DNA from: Cruorifilaria tuberocauda
Lineage: Eukaryota; Nematoda; Chromadorea; Rhabditida; Onchocercidae
DNA length: 64,000 nucleotides
Direction of reading: 5' to 3'
NCBI GenBank assembly: GCA_013365365.1
Contig: JABVXU010000003.1
Coordinates: 62,001-126,000 of the forward strand
The stretch's first letter is position 1, and every line of letters starts with the position of its first letter. The position numbers were made by a program, and so were the translations under genes. Positions 1 through 11,300 of this stretch are shown in pieces. The notes below the pieces were generated by a model. The model was given only the letters and a program-made list of their open reading frames with translations. It had not been told where the DNA came from and did not search any database.

Positions 1-1972
1 TCGACCTATAAAGTAAATGAGAAAACCAATGTCGCCACTAACGTTTCAAGTTGCAGTAATTGAAAACCTAAAAACTGGACGGTGTATTCTACAGAACATA
101 CAATTAACTTGATATTTGTCAAGTTAATTATAAAATTGACATTATAATCTTATTGGGACAACTTTGTTATTAGAATTGATGAATATATATACATTTTTCC
201 AAAAACAAATTTTGCACTATTTCTTCATTTTAATTATGAAGAACTACATGATTTCCTTTACTAAAATGTTTAGAATGACAAATTTTATATGATATGAAGT
301 AATTACTCGAAGCATTAGTTTCTGAGATTTTCACAGCATCTTTTATTTTTTAAATAGGTCACCATACGTTATATGAATATAATGAACCATAATTTCAATT
401 ATTATTCAACATTCTCTCATTTTAACAAAAAAAAAGTGAAGATGTTGCAACTCATCTGGTCTTTCTTCCATACTTTCTGCATAATATTCTCGCTTGGAAC
501 ATTTTTCTCTTGAAATAAATGAGTAAATCATGAGTCATGAAAATTAATTTCTACCAAACAAAGTCTAATTCGAAGAAAAAGAGAATAAGCATGTGCGACA
601 TTTTAGATGATAGATGGTACAATGCAAAATCTCAATTATTTATATAAAAAAATTCCATTACTCTTTTTCGTTTTCTTTAAGTGAAATATTCTTTTTTTTT
701 GGGAGATATTTTTTGAAAAATCTTGAAAATGAGGTATGATAAATCATAGTGCTTTAGTATCACTAATACATCTCTGGTGTATTTCATCTGCTTTCATCTG
801 TGATCACTATATAAATTTGAATTGAGTTGCATTTATTATCACTCAATTATTGGTTATCAAATGAGAGAGGAAGTATGCAGGACACGTGATTGAAAATACT
901 TTATCAATTATTTGGTTTTAGCAGTATCGACTTAAGATTAATTATTTTTTTTCAACTAACCTTCAAATCATCATTTTTTTCATCATCATCATTTTTCAAA
1001 TCATCATCATTTTTTGCATTTGTATAAATAAATGAAAAAATAATTTAATTGCCAATTATTTGATATTACAAGCCTTTATCATCTTCGCGAAGCTTTATTA
1101 CTGATAATTCATTATATGCTGCAATAAATGAATGCATACACTTTCTTCAGAATATTTTTTTATCTTATTAACTTTAATCAATTCAACATATAACTTAGAA
1201 GTACAGCATTTTTATACCGACGATAAAACACATTTCGAGCTTTTAATTCGCATAAATTAAAAAGTTTGGTGTTAATTTTGCTCTTTCTCAATCAGAAACA
1301 AGTCTACAAAACATGTTATTACACTGCGGCTACATAATTTCATGTTGGAAATTCTTTCTTGTAAAGGCAGAATTTTCAACAAATTTTACAAGGAACCTGC
1401 TTGTGATAAACATCAGAATGAATTCTTTCTCTAAGCTAATTAACAATTTCCCTCATACATTCTATACTATTTTCATCATTTGTAATTTTGATACTGATTA
1501 AGAAAATCGGAAACATCATGTTTACAATAATGAAAAGCGCTCGTTTCAGGTTGATGATCTCCACTATAAATGATCGAGCTAATGTAAAATGGCAGTAATT
1601 CAAAATTGAAATGGCAGCGCAGAAAATTTTACGCTTCGTCCTTTTGAGCGTAGCCTAGGAAGGAAAGGATTGTTAGTTACTGCCGCATTAGAAGGTTCTC
1701 TTATAAAATCCCGAGTTTTTTTTTTCCTTAAATGATCTTGTGATCGTTTCCTTCTTGTCTTCGAGAAATTATTTATTATATCAGGTTTGCTGTTTCTGAA
1801 AATCAATTGACTTGTTTTCCTGCTCTGGTCGCAATAAAATTTGTCATAAAATTTAAAATTTAAGATTTACCAGCTACCAATGCTTAGATTCAATAAATCT
1901 TTTATCACTTTTCGCTTCAAAGTTATTAAAATCAGTCGCGTTTTTTCCTTACTTTTCTTTTCAGAGCAAAAT
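1..1972. other. AT-rich region upstream of the collagen gene
   Basis: No gene is supported here. Short open frames (for example 1313-1501 on plus and 1600-1806 on minus) have AT-driven composition and no recognisable family. A CATCAT-rich patch lies at about 967-1015. The collagen promoter should lie in the last few hundred bases. A TTTTCAG acceptor ends at 1964, eight bases before the collagen ATG, and is a good candidate spliced-leader trans-splice site. Confidence 0.6.
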
Positions 1973-4629
1973 ATGAAGACAGTATTTGCTGTAGCGACAT
2001 TCGGCAGCACTTCTGCTATTATATTGTCGCTAATTGCTGTTGTACTTATCTTTCATGACATTAATAACCTGTACATTAATGTAATGATGGAGATGGAAGA
2101 ATTTAGAGTAAGTTATCAAGATCATATGGAAGAAAAGGCAACAAACAACAATCCAGGTGGTTTTGATTCAGTACCTAATTTGAATAAAACGTGTATATTT
2201 AGGCAACAGCAGAGGATACATGGCGTGAAATTACATATGTGAATGTAAATCCGTATGATGGTATAAAGACGGCACCTTTCACATTAGGGTCTGTATTTCG
2301 AGGCAAAAGACAGCAGAACCAGTGCAGTAAGTTTTTTATTAATCGTATTATCTTACTAATTTCGTCGAAATCACTTAAACTCTAAAACAGAAATCCTTGG
2401 ATTTTTTCGAAACTTCTTTCAGATTGTGGGCCATCTCCCAGCAGATGTCCAGCAGGACCACCAGGACCACGTGGTAAGCCGGGTGAGAAAGGTACGGATG
2501 GATTGCCAGGACCAGACGGTATGCCTGGAGCACCCGGTGTTGTTCTGTTAGCGACCTTCGACACTCCAGGGGGTTGCATTGAATGTCCACCCGGCAAAGC
2601 GGGACCACCCGGACCAGATGGTCCAACAGGGCCACCTGGACCGACAGGTCCTCCTGGTGCGCCAGGAAAAAATGGTAAAGCAGGCCAAAAAGGTTCACCC
2701 GGACCAACAGGTGGTGCTGGTCAAATTGGCCCTGACGGCCCACAAGGAAGTCCGGGTCGCGATGGTAAAGATGGCAAGCGTGGGATCGGATCACCAGGAA
2801 AGAAAGGACCGCTTGGGCAACGCGGACCGGAAGGTCCTAAAGGCAATGACGGCAAGGATGGAGAAGCTGGACCACAAGGTGAACCAGGACCAGATGGTAG
2901 ATCTGGTGCCGATGGACGTGAGGGGAAAGACGGAAGACCAGGCGCAGTAAGTAAATTCTCTGAAAATATTTATTTTATACGTTTTCCGATATTAAAATTT
3001 TTCAAACTATTAAGATCAAGACTTCCCAACTGTTTTTAGCCCGGCGCTGCTGGAATGCCCGGTAAAGATGCAGGCTACTGTCCGTGTCCATTCCATGCAG
3101 AAGAGGCACTAGCACCATCATCGGTTAGCTTTGGCGAATCACGAGGGGGAACGACATCGCCAATTAGCTTTGGCGAATTACGCGGGGGAACGACATCGCC
3201 GATTAGCTTTGGTGAACCAGAAGGGGGAGCGCCACCGTCGGTTAGCTTTGGCGGATCACGAGGGGATATAGGCCTACCGGATGGATCACAGAGAGGTGGA
3301 GGCCTACGGGGCGGACCACATAGAGGTGGAGGCTTACAGGGTGGGTCACAGATGGGTGGAGAGGATGGATCATACGGAGGCGAAGACTTGCAAGACGGAT
3401 CACACGTGAGTGGAGGAGCACAGGGTGGATCACACATGGGTGTAGGACCACAGGGTGGGTCACACATGGGTGTAGGACCACAGGGTGGGTCACACATGGG
3501 TGTAGGACCACACGGTGGGTCACACATGGGTGTAGGACCACAGGGTGGGTCACACAGAGGTGGAGGACCACAGGGCGGACCACGCATGGGTGGAGGCCTA
3601 CACGGTGGGTCACAGATGGGTGGAGATCTACAGGACGGATCATACGGAGGTGAAGGCCTGCAGGACGGATCACACATGGGTGGAGGACCACAGGGTGGAT
3701 CACACATGGGTGGAGGACCACAGGGTGGATCACACATGGGTGGAGGACCACAGGGCGGACCACGCATGGGTGGAGGCCTACACGGTGGGTCACACATGGG
3801 TGGAGATCTACAGGACGGATCATACGGAGGTGAAGGCCTGCAGGACGGATCACACATGGGTGCAGGACCACAGGGTGGGTCACACATGGGTGGAGGAACA
3901 CAGGGCGGGTCACACATGGGTAGAGGACCACAGGGTGGATCACACAGAGGTGGAGGACCACAGGGCGGATCACGCATGGGTGGAGGCCTACACGGTGGGT
4001 CACAGATGGGTGGAGATCTACAGGACGGATCATACGGAGGTGAAGGCCTGCAGGACGGATCACACATGGGTGTAGGACCACAGGGTGGGTCACACATGGG
4101 TGGAGGAACACAGGGCGGGTCACACATGGGTAGAGGACCACAGGGTGGATCACACAGAGGTGGAGGACCACAGGGCGGATCACGCATGGGTGGAGGCCTA
4201 CACGGTGGGTCACAGATGGGTGGAGATCTACAGGACGGATCATACGGAGGTGAAGGCCTGCAGGACGGATCACACATGGGTGTAGGACCACAGGGTGGGT
4301 CACACATGGGTGTAGGACCACAGGGTGGGTCACACATGGGTGTAGGACCACAGGGTGGGTCACACATGGGTGTAGGACCACAGGGTGGGTCACACATGGG
4401 TGTAGGACCACAGGGTGGGTCACACATGGGTGGAGATCTACAGGATGGGTCATATGGAGGTGAAAGCCTGCAGGATGGATCACACATGGGTGGAGGAACA
4501 CAAGCGGGGTCACACGGGGGTAGAAGACCACAGGGTGTGTCACACAGGGGTGGAGGCCTACGGGGTGGGTCACAGATGAGTGTAGACGTAGAACAGGGTT
4601 ACAAAGAGAAAAAAATGCAGAAGCTGTGA
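1973..4629 (+). CDS. Cuticle collagen with a long Gly/Ser/His/Met-rich repeat tail
   Basis: Structural collagen of the nematode cuticle, secreted by hypodermis. Four exons: 1973-2107, 2203-2326, 2423-2946 and 3040-4629. Phases close to give 790 aa. The N-terminus is a hydrophobic nematode cuticle collagen domain ([20 protein letters not shown], then more hydrophobic residues to about residue 28). A basic FRGKR site at about residue 78 resembles the subtilisin-type processing site of the family. Next come a cysteine cluster (CNCG...C), a short Gly-X-Y block, a break containing GGCIEC, a long Gly-X-Y block and a closing CPCP. Ordinary cuticle collagens end soon after this last cysteine cluster. 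Here about 500 more residues follow: four SFGE-type units, then about 43 ten-residue units such as [10 protein letters not shown]. The ATG was chosen because it follows a trans-splice-like acceptor and begins the conserved domain. The family is certain; the function of the tail is unknown. Confidence 0.93.
3121..3270 (+). repeat. SFGE-type 39-bp coding repeat
   Basis: Between the last collagen cysteines and the main minisatellite, about four degenerate units of roughly 13 codons encode [40 protein letters not shown] and VSFGGSRGD. This is a different unit from the 30-bp array that follows, so the tail combines two independent repeat expansions. Confidence 0.75.
3280..4580 (+). repeat. GC-rich 30-bp coding minisatellite with higher-order structure
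   Basis: Tandem 30-bp units, read in frame as ten residues ([30 protein letters not shown] and variants). A composite block containing [15 protein letters not shown] recurs, with its tyrosine codon near 3370, 3640, 3820, 4030, 4240 and 4450. The central blocks are spaced 180 or 210 bp apart, that is six or seven units. Neighbouring copies are nearly identical at the DNA level, which points to recent unequal exchange or slippage. The tract is far richer in GC than its surroundings. Because 30 is a multiple of three and the unit has few stops, several other frames are also open. Confidence 0.9.
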
Positions 4630-5376
4630 TAGCTGTCAGACTTATTTCTACCGTAAAAATTTGCATCAATGTTTTCTGCAAGAGGAAAGAGAAAATCACC
4701 ATTCTGCGAAATTCATGAACTCACAAAACTCTCCATCAATTTCTCCAGCAATCTCATTATTCTACACAGCTAACACTGCGCTCTTTTACTTGCTCTTTAT
4801 TAGATGTGACAAGAGAAAAACACTGCCGTCTTTTATATTATTTTAAAATCAGATCAAAATATTTAATATTTGGAATGCAGATAAAAAATAACAGCACAAA
4901 TGAATGAAATTTCCAAAATATCCTGAATATACAGTTTAAATGCCAAGTTAATATGCTAATCAACCACAAAACAGAAATTTCTTCCAATGATATTAACTTC
5001 CGAAGTTATTAAGTTATCGATTTGAAATACCTAAATCAACTGTCTTGAAAAAAAGACAAAATATTTATATTTCTCGAAAAAAAAAATTTTAGCACCAAAT
5101 CATACTGCTCCTCCTGAAAAATAATTGAACAGTTCTGTCTGCAATGGAACTTTACACTAGCCAATGTAAAGACTTATTCAGCGCACTGAATAAATTCTCA
5201 GGAATTACCGAAAAACAGGAAAAAAGAAGCGAAAATGAGATCAATATAAGAATGTACAAAAACCGAAATATTAAAAAACTTCAGAGTCTTATTTATTATC
5301 AAATTTCAAATTAGATTTGATCACGAATTACCTTCAGTCTAGATGACGACAACGAATCAACGGACTGATAGCTTCA
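4630..5376. other. Convergent intergenic region, collagen / GON-4
   Basis: AT-rich sequence between two genes that converge. It should hold both 3' UTRs. On the minus strand an AATAAA (TTTATT on plus, about 5292-5297) lies roughly 80 bases past the GON-4 stop and is a likely polyadenylation signal. No coding feature is seen. Confidence 0.55.
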
Positions 5377-8300
5377 TCATGTCTGTTTGCTACCAGTACT
5401 TTCCATACGTTGTAAAAGGCGTAACAAAAATGCTAATCTTTGCCTTAATGCATCAACAGGAATCTCAGGTAATTCTGACTGTACTGATGCCAGTGTAAGA
5501 TTTAAATCAGGTCCGTTTTCTTTGTGGATATATAAGATTTTCCGATCTTCTTCGATCGTCCATTTTCTAGTTGGATAAGGCATTCTGTGTTGTGCAATTC
5601 CTTTTCCAGAATCAGTTTTGCACAAAGGACTGACAACTAATCCAGCCTTTAAGATTCCAGATTCTGCATTATTTTCCAGCGAAGTATCAGCACTATTTCC
5701 AGAATTTCTATTCAAATCTGCATCGGAATCAGCAATATAATTCATTTCGACCAAACTGGTATCATCATTTGCAATAAAAATACTCTGCTCCACTAGAATT
5801 TCTTCGCTTTTTTTTCGCTTTTTTTTCGTTTCGGTTGTCTTCGTTGACTGAATGTGACGTTTTCGGACAAACTGCAAAGTTGCAGTCTTCCTTGGAGAAA
5901 TAATGCTCAAAATATCAGCTGTTCGTTCTCGTAGAGATGGACCATTTATAGGTGGCATTTTCACCGAGGTTTTCGGTAGTTTCGTAACCTCTACTTTATC
6001 CGACATTTTGTATTTACGCTTCTTTGCTCTTCTTGCCGGAAGTCGGCGGCATAGAGGAACTGATGGAGTAATTTTCGATTCTTTCCATTCTGCTACAACT
6101 TCGTAAAGTTTACCGCTGAAATGATTTTAATTAAATTTAAATCAAATTCCTGAACTGAAATGCACATCTCAATTCTTTATTTTACTTATAAAGGAGTATT
6201 GAAGCTTAGCTTTGAAAAAAATTGAGATATTGCGCCATTACCAATTTAAATGCTACAATAAAATATATCAATAGTTCGTTATGAAAATTCACTTCCGCTC
6301 GGTAAAGAGATTGCGTAAGAAGCCAACAAAAACTCCGGAACGCTGTTTCTCCGTTTGAGCACCAATCGCTGTCGTAAGATCAACATTTTCAAAAGGAGCA
6401 TCTACTTTCTTCCAACTGCACAAATCAACATATTCAAAATCTACTGCGGAATAACTAAAATTTATTCAAATATTACTGTATTTATACTATAAAATCCTCT
6501 ACGATCCTAAATGTAGACCGTTAGAAATGATCTCATTGATTTCAGTAAGGACGAATGAAAAAATAACGGTAAATTTATAGCAATACAAATTGTAGCAAAA
6601 CAATCGTAGTGAAATTACTTTGATTGACAAATACGAGTTGGAATATTTTGTGAAATGATTTCCCATAATGGACCCTTGTTACCAATCAATTCGAACAAAC
6701 GAGTTGTTAAGGCTTCAGATGTACAACTGAATCCTGCAAATTAGTTCCTAATTGATTCAAAAAATATTTTAAACGCCTACATAAAAAAAATGGCCAAAGG
6801 AAAATTTGAAATACGCTAACGAAGCTGCTGTATATATATCCAAAAAACTTATGTGGTTATACGTTTTTGAATAGAACTTTCTCCCATCTCTTTATTTGAT
6901 TCGATTAAAGCAGCTAATGAAACATTAAATTTTTAAAATGAACAAAGTATCCCAAATGAAAGAATTAATGGCAATTAAATAGTGAGACAAAAACCTTTCT
7001 TACCAAGATCGCGTACATTGCGAAATATGGTGCGTGCGGATAATCTTGTATTTCCAAAAGACGTGAATGCCTGTAAGGAAAAAATGGATGGATGAAAAAG
7101 AAACTTGAGAACAGAACGTTAAGAATTTTCTAAAGAATATTTTATTCAATAATTAGTATTTCCACTAACTGAAAATAAATTTCAAATGATTTGTTTCATT
7201 TACTCTCCATTAAATTTTACAATAATTCAAATTTCTTATTACCATACCCTCAGCGTGATATCAATTCTTTAACATCTACAATTTCAGAAAAAATTCTCCG
7301 AAACTTTAACAAACAAACCTCGATATTGTACATCATTTCGAAGGCATCATTATACGCTTTACGGATAGGATTTTCAAGAACACTTGCTGGAAGTAAATCT
7401 TGCGGAAAAAGAAAAGAGAGAAGAAAATACATTGGTTCATGTTCTTCGTCAAAAATATCACGCATCTTTTCGAACATCTGAAATTCAATTAATCGAAAAT
7501 GAAACTTACTAAAATTTACAATGCAAGACAGATAAAATTTATAATGCAAGACAAAAATGCTCTGCAAAACAAATAATATGAAGGTCACTTACTTCTGGAG
7601 ACATGGAACCTTCAGCGATGAGCTCACAAAGAGCTCTTACTTTATCTTGATACATGAACATACGTTGTTCAAAATCATTAAAAATGACATGCGCCATACA
7701 CTTAATTTGAAGTGCACGATGTTGTGCGTCAAGCATTCCATGCAATCCATCTCTTACACGATCTTTGCGACTGCGTACACGTCTCCGTCGTTTTTCTTCA
7801 TCTATAGGTCCATTTCCTTCACCATCACTGCCATCCCCCTAAAAATTAAAAATAAAATAAATATAAAAAATGAACACAATATATGATAACTAACTATAAG
7901 ATTATTTCCAAATCAAATTAAGATTATGTTAATAGAAAATAATTTCCCTTACAGCTTTGGGATATAAATTAAGCAAAGAAAACTTTAATCAATGAAATAA
8001 TCAATTAAAAATAAAAACACACTTCTCGATCGCCCGGAAATGATGCCTTACTACCATCTGCTGTACCAGTCAGTAACTTCTGTTCATTTCTGACACTTTC
8101 ATTACTTCGATTTTTTTCATTCGATATTGTCTGCTCATTCTGTTCCTGTTTTGTTCCACCAACTTCTTCATTATCTTGCGCAAAAGTAGCGTCACTGCAG
8201 TGAACAGGCTCAAACACCCGAATAGAATTAACAATTGAATCGCGTAGGATGTCTTGATTTAGTATATTATTCTTGGTATTCCTTAACATTTGAGTCACCT

Positions 8301-11300
8301 CACTACCACAATCAGAAGTTGTAAGATCACATTGAATAGCCTTATTTTCAGTGCCGAACATTATGAGATTGCTGAAGTACGATGAGCTTGCTGGCGTCCA
8401 TCTGAAATTTGTCAAAATTCAATATTTTGCAGTTTCAATCATGTAATACAAAAATAAAGTAGAAATTCATTATACCTCACTGGATCAGAATATTCAATAT
8501 CACCACTCGGAGTATTCGGAACCCATTTTGCTAGAAAAATTGATAAATAATTTCCAAATAAATAGCGAAAAAACTAAATATAATTAATCAAAAAGGCGAG
8601 ACCAGCATAGTATGAGCATTTTTGTAAAAAAATCCGCCACTGGATATCAATATTATATTTTTTCCCAATTTTCCATCGAATTACTGATAATATCGTATAT
8701 TGGACCAAAACCAAACCCACTTTTATATATTTTTAATTATTATCAAATTAATATGTTCATTACATGATTTGTATATCACTGAGGAACATTCAGACACACC
8801 ACACGAAATTTCTGCATCAGAACATGGCGAGTGGAATGACTTTTGACTTATGTATCGAGTTTTCTGACAATCTTCACGGTCATCATCTGAAATGATTAAA
8901 AACAATTTTTCGAAATTCGCAATAAGTGTACAATTTACCAAGTTTTCAAAATGATAAAAAAGAGATATGACAAAAATTATGAATTTTGAACACATTCAAC
9001 AGATTTATAGATTAAAAATGTTTCAAAGTACCTTCTGCGACACTGCAAATTCCTTTACCTTTTTCAATAACTAGAGCAGACGAACATGGTGAAATCCCAT
9101 ATTTCATCTGGACGTTTTCATGTTGTGCATCAGCTCCCACAGACCACGCATAGTCAAAATCAAAGGTGTTAAAGTGTGACGAAACCTCACTGCTGTCATA
9201 ATCTATTTTTCTCGGTGATTGCGGTAAACAAGTAAAATTCTTGCAAAGTGATGAATCTAACATGACTTCTTCACCCGACACACTTGATTCTATGCTTTTA
9301 TTAGTATCGTCAATCATTTCGATCTCACATTGACCCGAATCGAGCCTTTCTTCATATTTTTTCATATTTAGTTCTTCAGTCAGTGGCATTTTTTTGAATG
9401 GTGCGAGTTTCACTGGCTTGATCGTATTAATATTTCTGACAACATCTGTCGATCCTGTAAAAAATAAGTCAGAAAAGTTTTATTTTCATATTTGACACTC
9501 TTAAGAAAGAATGTTTGACAGATCTGATGATATTCTGATTCCAGAGATGATAACAGTTTCCCGCAAACTTAATGGGTTTAATAAAACATTTTACAAACAA
9601 ACCACTCGGAGACGATATGACTGCCGGGCATTGTGAATGAACTGCTAGCGATTTCCCATGAGCAGATGATGCAATACTTGAATGAGACGTTATCAATGAC
9701 GATGACAATTCAGCTGATGCTAGTTCAGCTAATATAACTGCTGACTGATGCAAGTTTGGTGACGATTTTTTACTTACAAGCGATTGGTGTGAATTTGGGG
9801 ATAATGGATTCGTCACTTCACATACTGGAGTGGATGAGAAAAGCAAAAGATTGCGAACAGGTGATGATGGAATTCCACTTATTCTAGTGTGTTCTGGAAG
9901 GAATGCTTATTATGCATAACGACTAAGCTAATAATATTTATCATACTTTAAACTTTCGTACTTGCACTTCCTTAAAATTCTTGTGATAATGAAAAATGCA
10001 AAACTTCATACCGTTGCCAACGGATGTGAAGAGAGTATTCATTAGTCTATTCATGCTGATATTGCTATATGCACGTCGACTGTTCTTTATGTTCGAAGTG
10101 ATCAACGTGGGCGTTGCATCCCTATCGGAAGTCCAATTCTCTGCATCTAATGCATCTACTGTGCGATATTCAGAAATGCTATTCGGAAAAGAACTAAGAT
10201 CTGAATCTAGATGATCCTGTAAAGACGACTGTAGAAGAACAATTATTTGGATCAAATTAATTGAAAAAAAAACTAGGAAAATTCCAACGCAAGTGTCAAC
10301 GAATCCAATTTAACGAAATGTAGGAATATGATCTAAATTCGTTAAAACAAATTGTTTTATGATATCACAGCAAAAGATGTCTTACTACCGATACAGAATC
10401 CCTGTCATCAGTGATCTTCATAAAAGTTAAACCATCCAGTGCAAGACTTTCATGGTCTAAAGAATACTGTTGTCTGTCGACTAGTTCCTACAATCAAATT
10501 CAAATGTTATTAACAACTAGTACACGATTACTATTCGCAACAGTAGACTTCATGATTTAAAACTTATTTCACGTGAAGAAACCTTAAGCCATCTGGGCTG
10601 AAGATGTTGTGGCCATAAGTATGATGGGCCAGAAATTGCGGTAGACCTATTTTCCAAAGGGAAAATCATGTTTACCATTTCAGTTTCAGCCTTCTGAAAA
10701 AAAATTTCGCTGAAGCTTGTATAAAAATTTTCACTTCTTCATTGCTTTGAAAAAAACAATAATCCTGCAGAATCTTTAAAATTTTTGAAGCAAAAAATAT
10801 ATTTACCAAGAAAAGTGTGTGTACAGGTTGATTGCTGCAACGAAAATTCTTCAGATGCAATCGTATTTGTGACTGCGTTTTATTTGCCAATAAATGCTGA
10901 CTGATCAATGCATAACATTTTCGTTTTCCAGAAAATTGCTTTAAATGTGCGAACTGATATAAACCAAGAGCTAATAGACACTCTTCCTCTCGGATAAAAT
11001 ATGGATAAAATGAGGGGAATAACTTCATGCGAACCTAAATATAATATGTAATCTCTTCACTGCGAATAGAAGACTTTTTTTGCATACAACGACTTTATTC
11101 AAAGAGCAAGAAGGTCATACTTGTGGTAGCAATTCAGGGAACAGCAACGCTTTACTTCGGGAAAGAACCAACATCGTTTTTGGTAGCGGAAACTCCACTG
11201 AAAATTCAAGATATGACGAAACAAATTAATGCTACCTTTTACCTAATGTCCATAAAGATTCTTCGAAAATCTATTAGTTATCCCAAAAATTCAACGTACA

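Noticed and set aside
2375..2794. Minus-strand and offset plus-strand open frames over the collagen Gly-X-Y exon
   Set aside because: They are shadows of the GC-rich, stop-poor Gly-X-Y coding sequence. The plus frame has family match, splice sites and phase closure.
3242..4702. 486-aa minus-strand frame of [16 protein letters not shown] repeats
   Set aside because: It is the 30-bp minisatellite read in another frame. No start context, family or splice-leader acceptor supports it.
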